Shown: positions 18,096-27,634, numbered from the stretch's first letter. The stretch is DNA of 64,000 nucleotides from Bradyrhizobium guangzhouense (GCF_004114955.1 NZ_CP030053.1:1798001-1862000), one strand, 5' to 3'. The notes: generated from the letters alone by a model not told the origin. Numbers and translations are program-made.

Positions 18096-18356
18096 TCAGA
18101 GCGTGCAGCGGCGCTCGCCGCGCATCTTGATCTGGAGGTCGGAGGCCTGGGTGAAGGTCGGGAACGGCTTGCTGACGACCTTGTAGGTCGAGACGCCCCA
18201 CTGCAGCGGCTTGTAGTGCAGGTCCTCGTTCCAGACCTGGCAGATGCCCGTGTTGTCCCAGCGGATCACGTAATAGCCGACCTTCGCGGAGGCGGGCGCG
18301 GCAAACACGGAGCTGGCGATGCCGGCAACGGCACAAAGGGCGAAAACGCGACGCAT
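18096..18356 (-). CDS. Small secreted protein, paralog of 17622-17876
   Basis: This 86-residue protein has signal peptide MRRVFALCAVAGIASSVFA ending PASA and AGGAG eight bases upstream. The core YYVIRWDNTGICQVWNEDL and a C-terminal Cys (ERRCTL) are shared with the neighbour. The spacing of about 220 bp and a terminator of its own indicate that each copy is transcribed separately. No function is known. Confidence 0.8.
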   Translation of the reverse strand: MRRVFALCAVAGIASSVFAAPASAKVGYYVIRWDNTGICQVWNEDLHYKPLQWGVSTYKVVSKPFPTFTQASDLQIKMRGERRCTL

Positions 18357-18627
18357 GGAAAATCTCCTGGTGGGATGTGATACGTCAACTCGTGCGGCAA
18401 AACGGCGTATCTTGCAAGCCGCCGCAACGCCGTTCACGGATATGTCAGGCGCATCGGTGCGGGCCGCGCTCGACCGCAAATCGCGAAAACAACCCCATGC
18501 ACAGTAGAAACGATCGGAAACAGGAATTTCGGGAAGGCAGAAATTTTGATTGACCCGTCGGGCAAAACAGTGGCAGGATGGCATGATGGGGAAGGGTGAG
18601 TGGAGTGACTTGCGGCCTCGAACTCCG

Positions 18628-18734
18628 CTGTCATCGCCCGGCCTCGACCGGGCGATCCAGTATTCCAGAGGCCAGCGTGGAAGAGTTCGCTCTCACCATA
18701 TCCGCCGCGGCGTACTGGATCGCCCGGTCGAGCC
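18628..18734. repeat. Palindromic intergenic repeat, family A (copy 1), split by an IS element
   Basis: The left part begins CTGTCATCGCCCGG and runs to the insertion point. The missing right end, CCGGGCGATGACAG, resumes at 20014-20027 after the insertion sequence. Rejoined, it is an about 119-bp element like the copies at 27532, 29065 and 62033, which share GTACTGGATCGCCCGGTC. The region 18357-18627 before it shows no gene. Confidence 0.85.
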
Positions 18735-20006
18735 CACGGGTGTCCGGTTCATTGGAAGTATAGTCCAAGGTTCAACTGGTTTTGGTTGATAGGGACGGAC
18801 TGCAGAGGTTCGAGCAAGTTGTTGATCGGACGTCTGTGCATGAGATTGGTGCGGACGAGCCGGGCAAATTCGAGGGGACTGTGTACCGCTTTTTGAGCGA
18901 GCTGGGCCATGCGCAGGAGGAGAAACGCGATCAGGGCGATGGCGATCTGAATGCGGACTGCGTTCTCGGAGACGCCGATAAAATGCCTGATTCGAAGCGT
19001 CTGCTTGACCCAGCGGAAGAACAATTCGATCTGCCAGCGCTGTTTGTAGAGCTCGGCGATCTCTTCTGCCGACGCGTCGAGATCATTGGTCACGATACGC
19101 AACTGCTTGCCGCTCTCAATGACGACGCAGATCTCCCTGACCGGAACTTGCAGCGGATTCTTGCGGCTGTTGGCGAGGCGGGCCGGCAAGTGACCGATCC
19201 GGTCGCTCACAATATTGCTGTTCTTGGAGACGTGGTTCTCCCTTATCACGTCGAGCGGAGTGTTCTTCTTCAACCGCGTCACGAAGCGGCAGCCGGCCTC
19301 ATCGAGCTTCGCCCACCAGCCATAATCGTAGTAACCGAGGTCGTAGACGTAGGTTGCGCCCAGCTCAATCGGCATGGCCTTCGCAGCCGTGATGTCGTTG
19401 ACGTTGGCTGGCGTCACCGCAAAGTAAACCGGCCGATCGGCATTCGGATCGTAGACGATATGCGCCTTGGCCCCGAACACATCGGCCGAAAATGTCGCCC
19501 AGCTCTCGCTCAGGCTGGAGAGCCTAATACTGGTAGAATCAATCAGGCGGACCGCATCCGCGGTTGCCCGCCGCAGCCCGCGATGCGCCTGCGGCAGCAT
19601 CTGTGCGAACAGCTCGCTGAACACCTGCCAAGGTCGCTGCGAGTTGGCGTCCGACATCGTCGAGCGCTTCACCGGCGCCGCCCCCACGTGATAAAGCCGC
19701 GTCTCGTGGCTTGCCATCCCAGTCACGATCTCCCGCAGGCTCGTCGAGCCGCTCAATTGCCCATACAGCAGTGCAATAAAGTGGCGCTTCGTCGTCAACT
19801 TGCGCACCAATCGATCGGCCCCGTACTTCTCCACGACCTGTTCGAACTTAGACCAAGGGATTTGCTTCGTTAGACTGTGAAATACGCTATTCTGATGCCG
19901 CATGGCGTGGACTTCCTTCCGTGTCTCGAACGTGTGCGAAGCGCTCGAAACACAGAAGAATCCCCGTCATGCACCCTGTCCACAACAATCGAACCGGACA
20001 CCCGTG
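18735..20006 (-). mobile_element. Complete IS4-type insertion sequence, 1272 bp
   Basis: The ends are perfect 16-bp inverted repeats, CACGGGTGTCCGGTTC (left, 18735-18750; right, 19991-20006). The flanks carry a perfect 9-bp target duplication GGTCGAGCC at 18726-18734 and 20007-20015. One full-length transposase gene lies inside. Intact ends, duplication and ORF suggest recent insertion and a potentially active element. It landed in a palindromic repeat rather than a gene. Confidence 0.95.
18749..19903 (-). CDS. IS4-family transposase (DUF4372 N-terminal domain)
   Basis: This 384-residue protein is uninterrupted. The N-terminal region (HSLTKQIPWSKFEQVVEKYG) matches the DUF4372 domain of one IS4 group. 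The DDE residues are visible: Asp in RLIDSTSIRLS, Asp in TYVYDLGYYDYGWW, and Glu in the Y-x2-R-x3-E-x6-K motif of YKQRWQIELFFRWVKQ. It catalyses cut-and-paste transposition. Its stop lies inside the left terminal repeat, as is common in compact IS elements. Confidence 0.94.
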   Translation of the reverse strand: MRHQNSVFHSLTKQIPWSKFEQVVEKYGADRLVRKLTTKRHFIALLYGQLSGSTSLREIVTGMASHETRLYHVGAAPVKRSTMSDANSQRPWQVFSELFAQMLPQAHRGLRRATADAVRLIDSTSIRLSSLSESWATFSADVFGAKAHIVYDPNADRPVYFAVTPANVNDITAAKAMPIELGATYVYDLGYYDYGWWAKLDEAGCRFVTRLKKNTPLDVIRENHVSKNSNIVSDRIGHLPARLANSRKNPLQVPVREICVVIESGKQLRIVTNDLDASAEEIAELYKQRWQIELFFRWVKQTLRIRHFIGVSENAVRIQIAIALIAFLLLRMAQLAQKAVHSPLEFARLVRTNLMHRRPINNLLEPLQSVPINQNQLNLGLYFQ

Positions 20007-20152
20007 GGTCGAGCCGGGCGATGACAGCTGAATGTGTGGCTGCCGGCTCGCGCCTCACCAACGCCCCCATCATGTTGCCGCCGTGATCGATCGGATAGAT
20101 TGCGGCGTCTGATTCGCTTTTCCTCCCAGAAAATAGCCCCCGGAGACGCCTC

Positions 20153-20587
20153 ATGAAGATTGCTTCCACCTTGCGTGCCGCGCTCGTCGCCATTGCCGCG
20201 CTGGCCGGCCTTTCGACCGCGGCGCGGGCCGACGGCGGCACCGTGGTGCTGACGATCTACAAGGCGGGCTGGTTCATCGGCGGCTCCGGCGGCTCGGGCG
20301 TCCTGAACTTCCACGGCCGCTCCTATGCGCTCTCGACCGGCGGACTCGATTACGGCCTCGTCTTCGGCGGCTCCAAGACCGTGCTGCGCGGCCGCGTCTC
20401 CAACATCGTCAGGCCGTCGGACGTTGCCGGCGTCTACGGCGCTGCCGGTGCCGGCCTCGCCCTCGGCCGCGGCGCCCGCGCCATCGTGCTGACCAACCAG
20501 AAGGGCGCGGTGCTGGAGCTGTCGGGCACCCAGACCGGCCTGATGGCGAATGCCGATCTGAGCGGGCTCGCAATCACGATGCAGTAG
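20153..20587 (+). CDS. Secreted hypothetical protein, 144 aa
   Basis: The signal peptide MKIASTLRAALVAIAALAG is cleaved near ARA, and GGAG lies upstream of the ATG. The mature protein is Gly-rich and beta-like (GGSGGSGVLNFHGRSYAL, then GVYGAAGAGLALGRGARA). It resembles small periplasmic DUF1134-like proteins, a weak recognition only. The right flank of the IS element lies 146 bp upstream, so its natural promoter region seems preserved. Confidence 0.7.
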   Translation: MKIASTLRAALVAIAALAGLSTAARADGGTVVLTIYKAGWFIGGSGGSGVLNFHGRSYALSTGGLDYGLVFGGSKTVLRGRVSNIVRPSDVAGVYGAAGAGLALGRGARAIVLTNQKGAVLELSGTQTGLMANADLSGLAITMQ

Positions 20588-20610
20588 ACGGTGCCGTGGA
20601 AAACGGTGCC

Positions 20611-20692
20611 GTAGGGTGGGTTAGGCGAAGCCGTAACCCACCGCTTTGGTTTCCGCTGTGACAGAATTGGTGGGTTACGAGACCACGCAGTC
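20611..20692. repeat. GTAGGGTGGG repeat, family D (partial copy)
   Basis: It begins GTAGGGTGGGTTAGGCG, contains CGTAACCCACCGC and ends in GTGGGTTACGAGACC. It lacks the closing CCCACCCTAC end found in the other three copies. Those copies are at 21803, 23314 and 24609. Confidence 0.7.
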
Positions 20693-20706
20693 ACCGCCGC
20701 ATGCTC

Positions 20707-21099
20707 TCAGCGCGCCGATTGCTTGGCTCTATCGTCGGTCGTCACGGCCTGCGCGCGTTTGCCGGAGCGGATCATGAGGAACGATCCTGACGTACCCGGC
20801 AACCGCCAGCGCCCGTCGATCTCGGTGGCCTCTCCGTTCATGATGCCGTCATAGTGGACGATGTCGAAGCCGTAGCCCGGCGGCTCGTAGCGCTTGACGA
20901 ACGACACCACGCTGCCGGCGCGATGGCCCGATATCGAGGCGCTGTGAGTCCGTATCGGGCAGTGCGGATTGGAGCACGGCTCGGTGACGTGGCCCGAGAG
21001 CGCGCCGCCGGTCTCGATCAGCGTCGCCGTGAACGTGACCATTCCCGTGCCGGGTTGGATGTAAGTGCCGTCCCAGACACCCGAGAGATCGTCGCTCAT
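20707..21099 (-). CDS. Hypothetical protein, 130 aa
   Basis: It starts at MSDDLSGVWDGTYIQPG with GAGGAAG upstream. The sequence alternates short beta-like strands (MVTFTATLIETGGALSGHVT) with Gly turns and two Cys (PCSNPHCP). The fold suggests a small lipocalin-like or avidin-like barrel, inferred only. A larger in-frame ORF to 21387 has no better start. It is divergent from the VOC gene. Confidence 0.65.
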   Translation of the reverse strand: MSDDLSGVWDGTYIQPGTGMVTFTATLIETGGALSGHVTEPCSNPHCPIRTHSASISGHRAGSVVSFVKRYEPPGYGFDIVHYDGIMNGEATEIDGRWRLPGTSGSFLMIRSGKRAQAVTTDDRAKQSAR

Positions 21100-21349
21100 G
21101 CGGCGGCTTCCTCGAAACAAGATTGCCGGTTGATCCCGGCTTTTCCACTCAAAGTCGTATCGTCCCGGTTGCGCCCTTGCAAGTGTCCGCGCGCGACGTC
21201 CATGGGGCGCGGCATCATCCGTTTGGTGTAGTCTGGGGCCGTTCGGGGGCAAAAAAGCATCATTCCGCCTGTCGGAAGATCGTCCGCCGGTTCGTCCTTG
21301 GGCGACGGCGCACCCGGGTGCGTCCGGTTCGATGCAAAGGATAGCGCTC

Positions 21350-21787
21350 ATGACCTCCATCACGCCGTTTCTCTGGTTCGACAACAACGTTCCGCAAGCC
21401 GTGGCGTTCTACAAATCGGTGTTTCCCAACGCCAGGATCCAGACCGTCAGCGACTTCATGGCGGTGTTCGAGCTCGAGGGACAGCGCTTCCATGCGCTCA
21501 ATGGCGGGCCGCAGCACCGCTTCAACGAGGCGGTGTCGTTCTTCATCAGCGTGGAGACGCAAGGCGAGGTCGATTACTTCTGGAAAGCGCTCACCGCCGA
21601 CGGCGGCGCGGAATCCCGCTGCGGCTGGCTCAAGGACAAGTTCGGCCTGTCCTGGCAGGTGGTGCCGTCAGCACTCGGCCGCTATCTCGGCGACCCCGAC
21701 CGCACCAAGGCGAACCGCGTCATGCAGGCGATGATGGGGATGAAGAAGATCGTGATCGCGGATCTGGACAAGGCGTATGCGGGGTGA
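21350..21787 (+). CDS. VOC-family protein (PhnB/3-demethylubiquinone methyltransferase-like)
   Basis: This 145-residue protein starts MTSITPFLWFDNNVPQAVAF. The glyoxalase-fold features are FYKSVFPNARI, the strand FMAVFELEGQRFHALNGGP and the closing CGWLKDKFGLSWQVVP. The subfamily is often annotated PhnB-like or 3-demethylubiquinone-9 3-methyltransferase domain, without proven methyltransferase activity. AAAGGA lies nine bases before the ATG. The ligand is unknown. Confidence 0.85.
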   Translation: MTSITPFLWFDNNVPQAVAFYKSVFPNARIQTVSDFMAVFELEGQRFHALNGGPQHRFNEAVSFFISVETQGEVDYFWKALTADGGAESRCGWLKDKFGLSWQVVPSALGRYLGDPDRTKANRVMQAMMGMKKIVIADLDKAYAG

Positions 21788-21802
21788 GGGAAAGACGGTG
21801 CG

Positions 21803-21942
21803 GTAGGGTGGGTTAGCTATGCAGATGTGCGAAGCGCATCTGCTTGGCGTAACCCACCACTTCTGCATCCGCGGCGGCAGACTTGGTGGGTTACGCCGCG
21901 CGCTTTGCGCTTCGCGCAATCCGCGAGGCTAACCCACCCTAC
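21803..21942. repeat. GTAGGGTGGG repeat, family D (complete copy)
   Basis: This 140-bp element has inverted ends GTAGGGTGGGTTAGC and GCTAACCCACCCTAC. Its inner inverted pair is GCGTAACCCACCA / TGGTGGGTTACGC. It separates the VOC gene from the SDR gene. The plus strand contains TAG and TAA triplets near each end in several frames, so it can close reading frames entering from either side. Confidence 0.85.
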
Positions 21943-22010
21943 GCAGCGATCCACATCGCCAATTCTCCCGGGATCGCTATACTGCCTGACATCAGCAGGA
22001 TGGTGATCCC

Positions 22011-22739
22011 ATGGAAAGAAAATTGGACGGCAAGGTTGCCGCCGTAACCGGGGCCGCGTCGGGCATCGGACTCGCGAGTTCCGAGGCGATGCTGGCCGCC
22101 GGCGCGCGCGTGGTGATGGTCGACCGCGACGAGGCCTCGCTGAAGGCGCTCTGCAAAAAGCACGGCGATGCCGTGATCCCGCTGCTCGTCGACCTGCTCG
22201 ATCCCAGGGACTGCGCAACGCTGCTGCCGCGCGTGCTGGAGAAAACGGGCCAGCTCGACATCTTCCATGCCAACGCCGGCAGCTATGTCGGTGGCGACCT
22301 CGTCGATGCCGACGTCATGGCGATCGACCGGATGCTGAACCTGAACGTCAATGTCGTGATGAAGAACGTGCACGACGTGCTGCCGCACATGATCGCGCGC
22401 CGCAGCGGCGACATCATCGTCACCAGCTCGCTGGCCGCGCATTTCCCGACGCCGTGGGAGCCGGTCTACGCCTCGTCGAAATGGGCGATCAACTGTTTCG
22501 TCCAGACGGTGCGGCGCCAGGTCTTCAAGCACGGCATTCGCGTCGGCTCGATCTCGCCCGGTCCTGTCGTCACGTCGCTGCTGGCGGACTGGCCGGCAGA
22601 GAAGCTGCAGGAAGCCAGGGATTCCGGCAGCCTGCTGGAAGCCAGCGAAGTCGCCGACGTCGTGATGTTCATGCTGACCCGCCCGCGCGGCATGACCATC
22701 CGCGACGTGGTGATGATGCCGACGAATTTCGATCTGTAG
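22011..22739 (+). CDS. SDR-family oxidoreductase (ribitol dehydrogenase-like)
   Basis: This 242-residue classical SDR has TGAASGIGLA, HANAGSY in place of NNAG, catalytic Ser in VTSSLA, YASSK (Tyr-x-x-x-Lys) and SISPGPV. The short C-terminus RGMTIRDVVMMPTNFDL matches polyol dehydrogenases of the ribitol/sorbitol type. It is expected to oxidise a sugar alcohol with NAD in the cytosol; the substrate is inferred. The HD-domain gene begins 5 bp after its stop, so the two are likely coupled. Confidence 0.87.
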   Translation: MERKLDGKVAAVTGAASGIGLASSEAMLAAGARVVMVDRDEASLKALCKKHGDAVIPLLVDLLDPRDCATLLPRVLEKTGQLDIFHANAGSYVGGDLVDADVMAIDRMLNLNVNVVMKNVHDVLPHMIARRSGDIIVTSSLAAHFPTPWEPVYASSKWAINCFVQTVRRQVFKHGIRVGSISPGPVVTSLLADWPAEKLQEARDSGSLLEASEVADVVMFMLTRPRGMTIRDVVMMPTNFDL

Positions 22740-22744
22740 GACGT

Positions 22745-23317
22745 ATGCGGGATGCCTTGCCGATGAACCGCGAAGAATTGGCCGTCGCGTACGCGGCGCC
22801 CGGCCGCCACTATCATAATCTCGCGCATATCGAGGATTGCCTGGCCGCGCTCGCGCGGGTCGACAGTCTTTCGGCTGTCGAGCGCGAGACGCTGACGGAG
22901 GCGATCTGGTGGCATGATGTCGTCTACGATCCTGCCAGGTCCGACAACGAGGAACGCAGCGCGGAGCTCGCCGAGCAGCAGGTCCGCATCGAGCTTCGTC
23001 AGGAGGTCGGCCGCCTGATCCGCCTGACGAAAACGCACGATGTGGATGCCGGCGATCGCCTAGGGGCGATCCTGATTTCGATCGATCTCGGCATTCTCGG
23101 CGCCGATCCCGCGCGCTACGACGCCTATGCCGCCGCGATCCGCCGCGAGTTCAGCCATGTCAGCGAACATGACTATCGCATCGGTCGCGCCCGGGTGCTC
23201 CGCCGTTTCGCGGCGCGCGAGGTGATCTTTCCCGATCCGGATTTCGCCGCGACCTTCGACCGGCAAGCCCGCGCCAATCTCGCGCGCGAGCTGGCGGCGC
23301 TGGGCGGCGGTGCGTAG
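22745..23317 (+). CDS. HD-superfamily metal-dependent phosphohydrolase-like protein
   Basis: This protein is 190 residues from the ATG at 22745 or 184 from MNREELAVAY at 22763. It has YHNLAHIEDCLAAL and then WWHDVVYDP, the His/His-Asp pair of predicted HD phosphohydrolases; downstream helices hold KTHD. The usual activity would be hydrolysis of a phosphate ester or nucleotide, with substrate unknown. Its stop codon (GCG TAG) lies within the left end of the family D repeat, so the repeat defines its C-terminus. Confidence 0.82.
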   Translation: MRDALPMNREELAVAYAAPGRHYHNLAHIEDCLAALARVDSLSAVERETLTEAIWWHDVVYDPARSDNEERSAELAEQQVRIELRQEVGRLIRLTKTHDVDAGDRLGAILISIDLGILGADPARYDAYAAAIRREFSHVSEHDYRIGRARVLRRFAAREVIFPDPDFAATFDRQARANLARELAALGGGA

Positions 23318-23458
23318 GGTTAGCCGCTCACAAGTGCGGTCGCTCAACACGGAACGGCGCAAGGCGTAACCCACCGCGTGCGCCTCCGCGGCGACAGAAG
23401 CGGTGGGTGACGCCGCGCGGCCCGCGCTTCGCGCAGCCGCACGTCTAACCCACCCTAC
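23314..23458. repeat. GTAGGGT repeat, family D (copy supplying two stop codons)
   Basis: This 145-bp element has ends GTAGGGTTAGCC and CTAACCCACCCTAC. Both ends serve as stop codons. The TAG at 23315-23317 closes the HD gene on the plus strand. The TAG read from 23457-23455 closes the DNA-glycosylase gene on the minus strand. Confidence 0.85.
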
Positions 23459-23964
23459 GCAGCGGTCCACCTTGCCAGCTCCCGCCACGGCTCCAGCGTC
23501 CAATGCCCTGACGCCGCGCCCGACGGTGACGGCAGCACGAATATCTCCGGCAAGCCCGCATCACGCTTCTGCCGCCCCAGCGCAATGCCGCTCGACGGCC
23601 TGCCATAAAACAAGCTGGCCGCCTTCTTGCTCGTGAATGCAATCGTCCGCGGCCGATATTTCTCCATCTTGGCCCTGAAGCCCGGCACGTCGATCTCATC
23701 CGCCGCGATCTGGTGATCCATCCCCGCGCCCGACTTGGAGAGATCGGTGAAGCCGATCCCGAGCTCGATCAGCGACGCAAACTCGCCCGGTTGATACCGC
23801 CGCGGCGTAATCCCGGCCTCATGCAGCGCGCGCCAGAAGCGGTTGCCGGGATGAGCGTAGTAGTGTCCGAGCTCTGCCGAGCGCGTCGAGGCGGCGGTGC
23901 CGACGAAGACGAGACGGAGGTTTTCGCGGAGCTGATCGGGGAGGCGGTGAACGGTGCTGGACAT
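23455..23964 (-). CDS. mug: Mug/TDG-type G:T/U mismatch DNA glycosylase
   Basis: This 169-residue protein is of the family 2 uracil-DNA glycosylase fold, which removes U or T from mismatches. HYYAHPGNRFWRALHEAG is the conserved second block, and VLPSPSGAAS is the intercalation/active-site loop. Where E. coli Mug has GINPG with the catalytic Asn, this protein has GTAAS (residues about 22-26), so the Asn is replaced by Ala. Such variants may use another residue or have altered specificity. Its stop is provided by the adjacent repeat. Confidence 0.82.
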   Translation of the reverse strand: MSSTVHRLPDQLRENLRLVFVGTAASTRSAELGHYYAHPGNRFWRALHEAGITPRRYQPGEFASLIELGIGFTDLSKSGAGMDHQIAADEIDVPGFRAKMEKYRPRTIAFTSKKAASLFYGRPSSGIALGRQKRDAGLPEIFVLPSPSGAASGHWTLEPWRELARWTAA

Positions 23965-24061
23965 CTGCGATGCGATTATTGACTTGCTTCTTCTCTGAAT
24001 CTGCCGTCGAAATTGTCAGGAGTGCGGAAGCGACGGACGCCGCAGGCCTGTCGGGGGACAA

Positions 24062-24547
24062 ATGCACGACCAGTTCGAGTGGCCGGAGCCCGAACACGAG
24101 GCCGACGAGATCATCTTGCGCAACGTCCGCAACCACGGCTGCCATATCACGGGCATACAAGATGCCACCCCGCCGTTCGCATTTTCGACTGGTCTGTATC
24201 TGAATTACGGCCACCCCGAGCTCATCATCTTCGGCCAGAGCGCTCAAAACGCGCAAGCCATCATCAACCTTATCCGCGATCGCGCTGCCGCGGGCCATCA
24301 ATTCGTCGACGGCGATATCTCCGACGAGCTGCTGGAGAACGGCTACAAACTCGGCTTCTTGCAGGTGCCGTTCGGAGCCTATCCTGATTATCTCGGCACT
24401 GCGATCTGGTTCTATCGGAAATCGCAGATCGCATTCCCCTGTCTCCAAATCGTCTGGCAGGACGTCAATCGCCATTTCCCCTGGGAGGCCGAATGCGCGC
24501 TCGACGTCAGGCGCGATCAGCCATTGTTGAAGCGGACGGCTTCTTGA
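24062..24547 (+). CDS. DUF4262 domain protein
   Basis: This 161-residue protein has the DUF4262 layout. HGCHITGIQD is near the N-terminus, then FSTGLYLNYGHPELIIFG and the C-terminal FPCLQIVWQDVNRHFPWE. GGGGGA lies upstream of the ATG. The family is widespread and uncharacterised. It is divergent from the glycosylase gene with about 97 bp between starts. Confidence 0.85.
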   Translation: MHDQFEWPEPEHEADEIILRNVRNHGCHITGIQDATPPFAFSTGLYLNYGHPELIIFGQSAQNAQAIINLIRDRAAAGHQFVDGDISDELLENGYKLGFLQVPFGAYPDYLGTAIWFYRKSQIAFPCLQIVWQDVNRHFPWEAECALDVRRDQPLLKRTAS

Positions 24548-24572
24548 TGCCGTCTCACGAAGTGGCCCGACG

Positions 24573-24608
24573 ATGAACCGCGAAGAGCTGGCCGCGCTCG
24601 CCCAGCCC
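24573..24608 (+). pseudogene. Possible 5' remnant of an HD-domain gene
   Basis: ATGAACCGCGAAGAGCTGGC encodes MNREELA, the same seven residues as the internal start MNREELA of the HD-domain gene at 22763, with 14 identical bases at the front. After about 12 codons it runs straight into a family D repeat. It may be a duplicated gene start truncated by the repeat. The match is short, so chance is not excluded. Confidence 0.35.
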
Positions 24609-24731
24609 GTGGGGTGGTTAGCCGCTCACGAGCGAGGTCGTTCAACACACGACGGCGCAAAGCGTAACCCACCACGTCTGGAGAGCCTTTGGATGCCAAG
24701 TGGTGGGTTACGCTACGCTAACCCACCCTAC
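24609..24731. repeat. GTAGGGTGGG repeat, family D (copy supplying a stop codon)
   Basis: It is about 123 bp, with inner inverted pair CGTAACCCACCAC / GTGGTGGGTTACG and right end CTAACCCACCCTAC. The terminal TAG, read on the minus strand at 24730-24728, is the stop codon of the membrane-protein gene that reads into it. Confidence 0.82.
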
Positions 24732-25291
24732 GGGCTTCGATGAGGCTTCTTCGCGAGTGCGCGTTTCAGTGAGAATATTGAGTTTATCGATGAAAAATTA
24801 TTCATTGCGTGCAGTACGTAGCGCGCATGGAGCCGTATGATTTGGGTAGTACGAACTATCCGATTTTGAGATTGTAGCGAGAGCGCCATCACCACCGCAA
24901 AATTCTCAAACATGGTGAGCTTGTCGACGAATTCCTTGACTTCTGCCGGATTCATCTTGACGACATTGCCGCCGCGTACAGTGAGTGGACCGTCGACTGC
25001 GCCCGCGAGGGCGACGTCTAATAACATCAAGGCTCTCAGAACTTCGGCAGGCAGTAGATCGTAGTGCTCGTAGTACAACGTCGATACCTTGTTGCTCAGT
25101 TCTTGCAGTTTCTGTTCGGCTTCATCCGTAGGCAATTTGAGATTGGTAAGAGGTGCGATTTCTTTCGCAATCAGCTTACGGGCTTCAAGATACTGCTCCA
25201 TTATCTTGAGGTTTATAGTGTGCCTGTGCGTAAAATAAGGGGCCAGCAGTCCAAGAATAGCGCCCAAAACAAAGGTGAGTGTGCTGGCCAT
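24728..25291 (-). CDS. Membrane-anchored protein of unknown function, coupled to an ACP gene
   Basis: This 187-residue protein starts MASTLTFVLGAILGLLAPYF, one membrane helix. A helical cytoplasmic domain (MEQYLEARKLIAKEIAPLTN, then a long heptad-like stretch) and a basic end (KKPHRSP) follow. The ATG lies one base after the TGA of the ACP gene and no separate ribosome site is visible, so translation is probably coupled. The gene is AT-richer than its surroundings (26 of 60 bases are G/C in 24781-24840), suggesting transfer. The last codons and stop come from a family D repeat. No family is recognised. Confidence 0.72.
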   Translation of the reverse strand: MASTLTFVLGAILGLLAPYFTHRHTINLKIMEQYLEARKLIAKEIAPLTNLKLPTDEAEQKLQELSNKVSTLYYEHYDLLPAEVLRALMLLDVALAGAVDGPLTVRGGNVVKMNPAEVKEFVDKLTMFENFAVVMALSLQSQNRIVRTTQIIRLHARYVLHAMNNFSSINSIFSLKRALAKKPHRSP

Positions 25292-25292
25292 T

Positions 25293-25517
25293 TCAGTCAA
25301 ACAGCTTTGAAAGGTTGGCTACGGTGGGGCGTCCGCAACTAAAGGCAGCCTCGAACGGCAACAAAACATTGAGTTCAGTTTCGATGCTGCCGAGGAGCCT
25401 GATTAGCGCGAGCGAATCCATGCCCAACTCAAAAAGGTCTCGATCAACGTCAATTTCGTTGATCGAGACCTCCAAGACGTCTGCCGCTATGCGTTGGATA
25501 ATGCTGCTCCTATCCAT
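25293..25517 (-). CDS. Stand-alone acyl carrier protein
   Basis: This 74-residue ACP-fold protein has the phosphopantetheine attachment Ser in ELGMDSLALI, followed by the usual helix III segment. It is acidic overall. It differs from a housekeeping AcpP (no fab genes nearby) and resembles carriers used in specialised lipid, polyketide or amino-acid activation systems. GGAAGG precedes the ATG. No ketosynthase, adenylation or acyltransferase gene is visible nearby; its only partner is the coupled membrane protein. Confidence 0.88.
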   Translation of the reverse strand: MDRSSIIQRIAADVLEVSINEIDVDRDLFELGMDSLALIRLLGSIETELNVLLPFEAAFSCGRPTVANLSKLFD

Positions 25518-25579
25518 CGACGGTGACCTTCCAGTAAAAGTCGTTCAAGAGGTCATGCCTCGTGGAGCGGCGTTCCCCC

Positions 25580-27493
<1,914 letters not shown>

Positions 27494-27531
27494 TCAGTTC
27501 GTTTGTGTCGCTGAGCGAAAGACAATTACCG

Positions 27532-27634
27532 CTGTCATCCCCGCGAAAGCGGGGATCCAGTATTCCAGAGACCGTAGTGGGGTACGGAGAAGCCGCGGCG
27601 TACTGGATCGCCCGGTCAAGCCGGGCGATGACGG
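27532..27634. repeat. Palindromic intergenic repeat, family A (copy 2), inside the thi operon
   Basis: This 103-bp element has left end CTGTCATCCCCGCGAAAGCG, inner CCAGTATTCCAGAG, GTACTGGATCGCCCGGTC and right end CCGGGCGATGACGG. It sits between thiE and thiC. The strong RNA hairpin it would form could stabilise the upstream message or reduce read-through. Confidence 0.82.

Noticed and set aside
18357..18627. Gene in the gap left of the IS element
   Set aside because: Short open frames have no ribosome site, and the longest is an extension of the secreted-protein frame.
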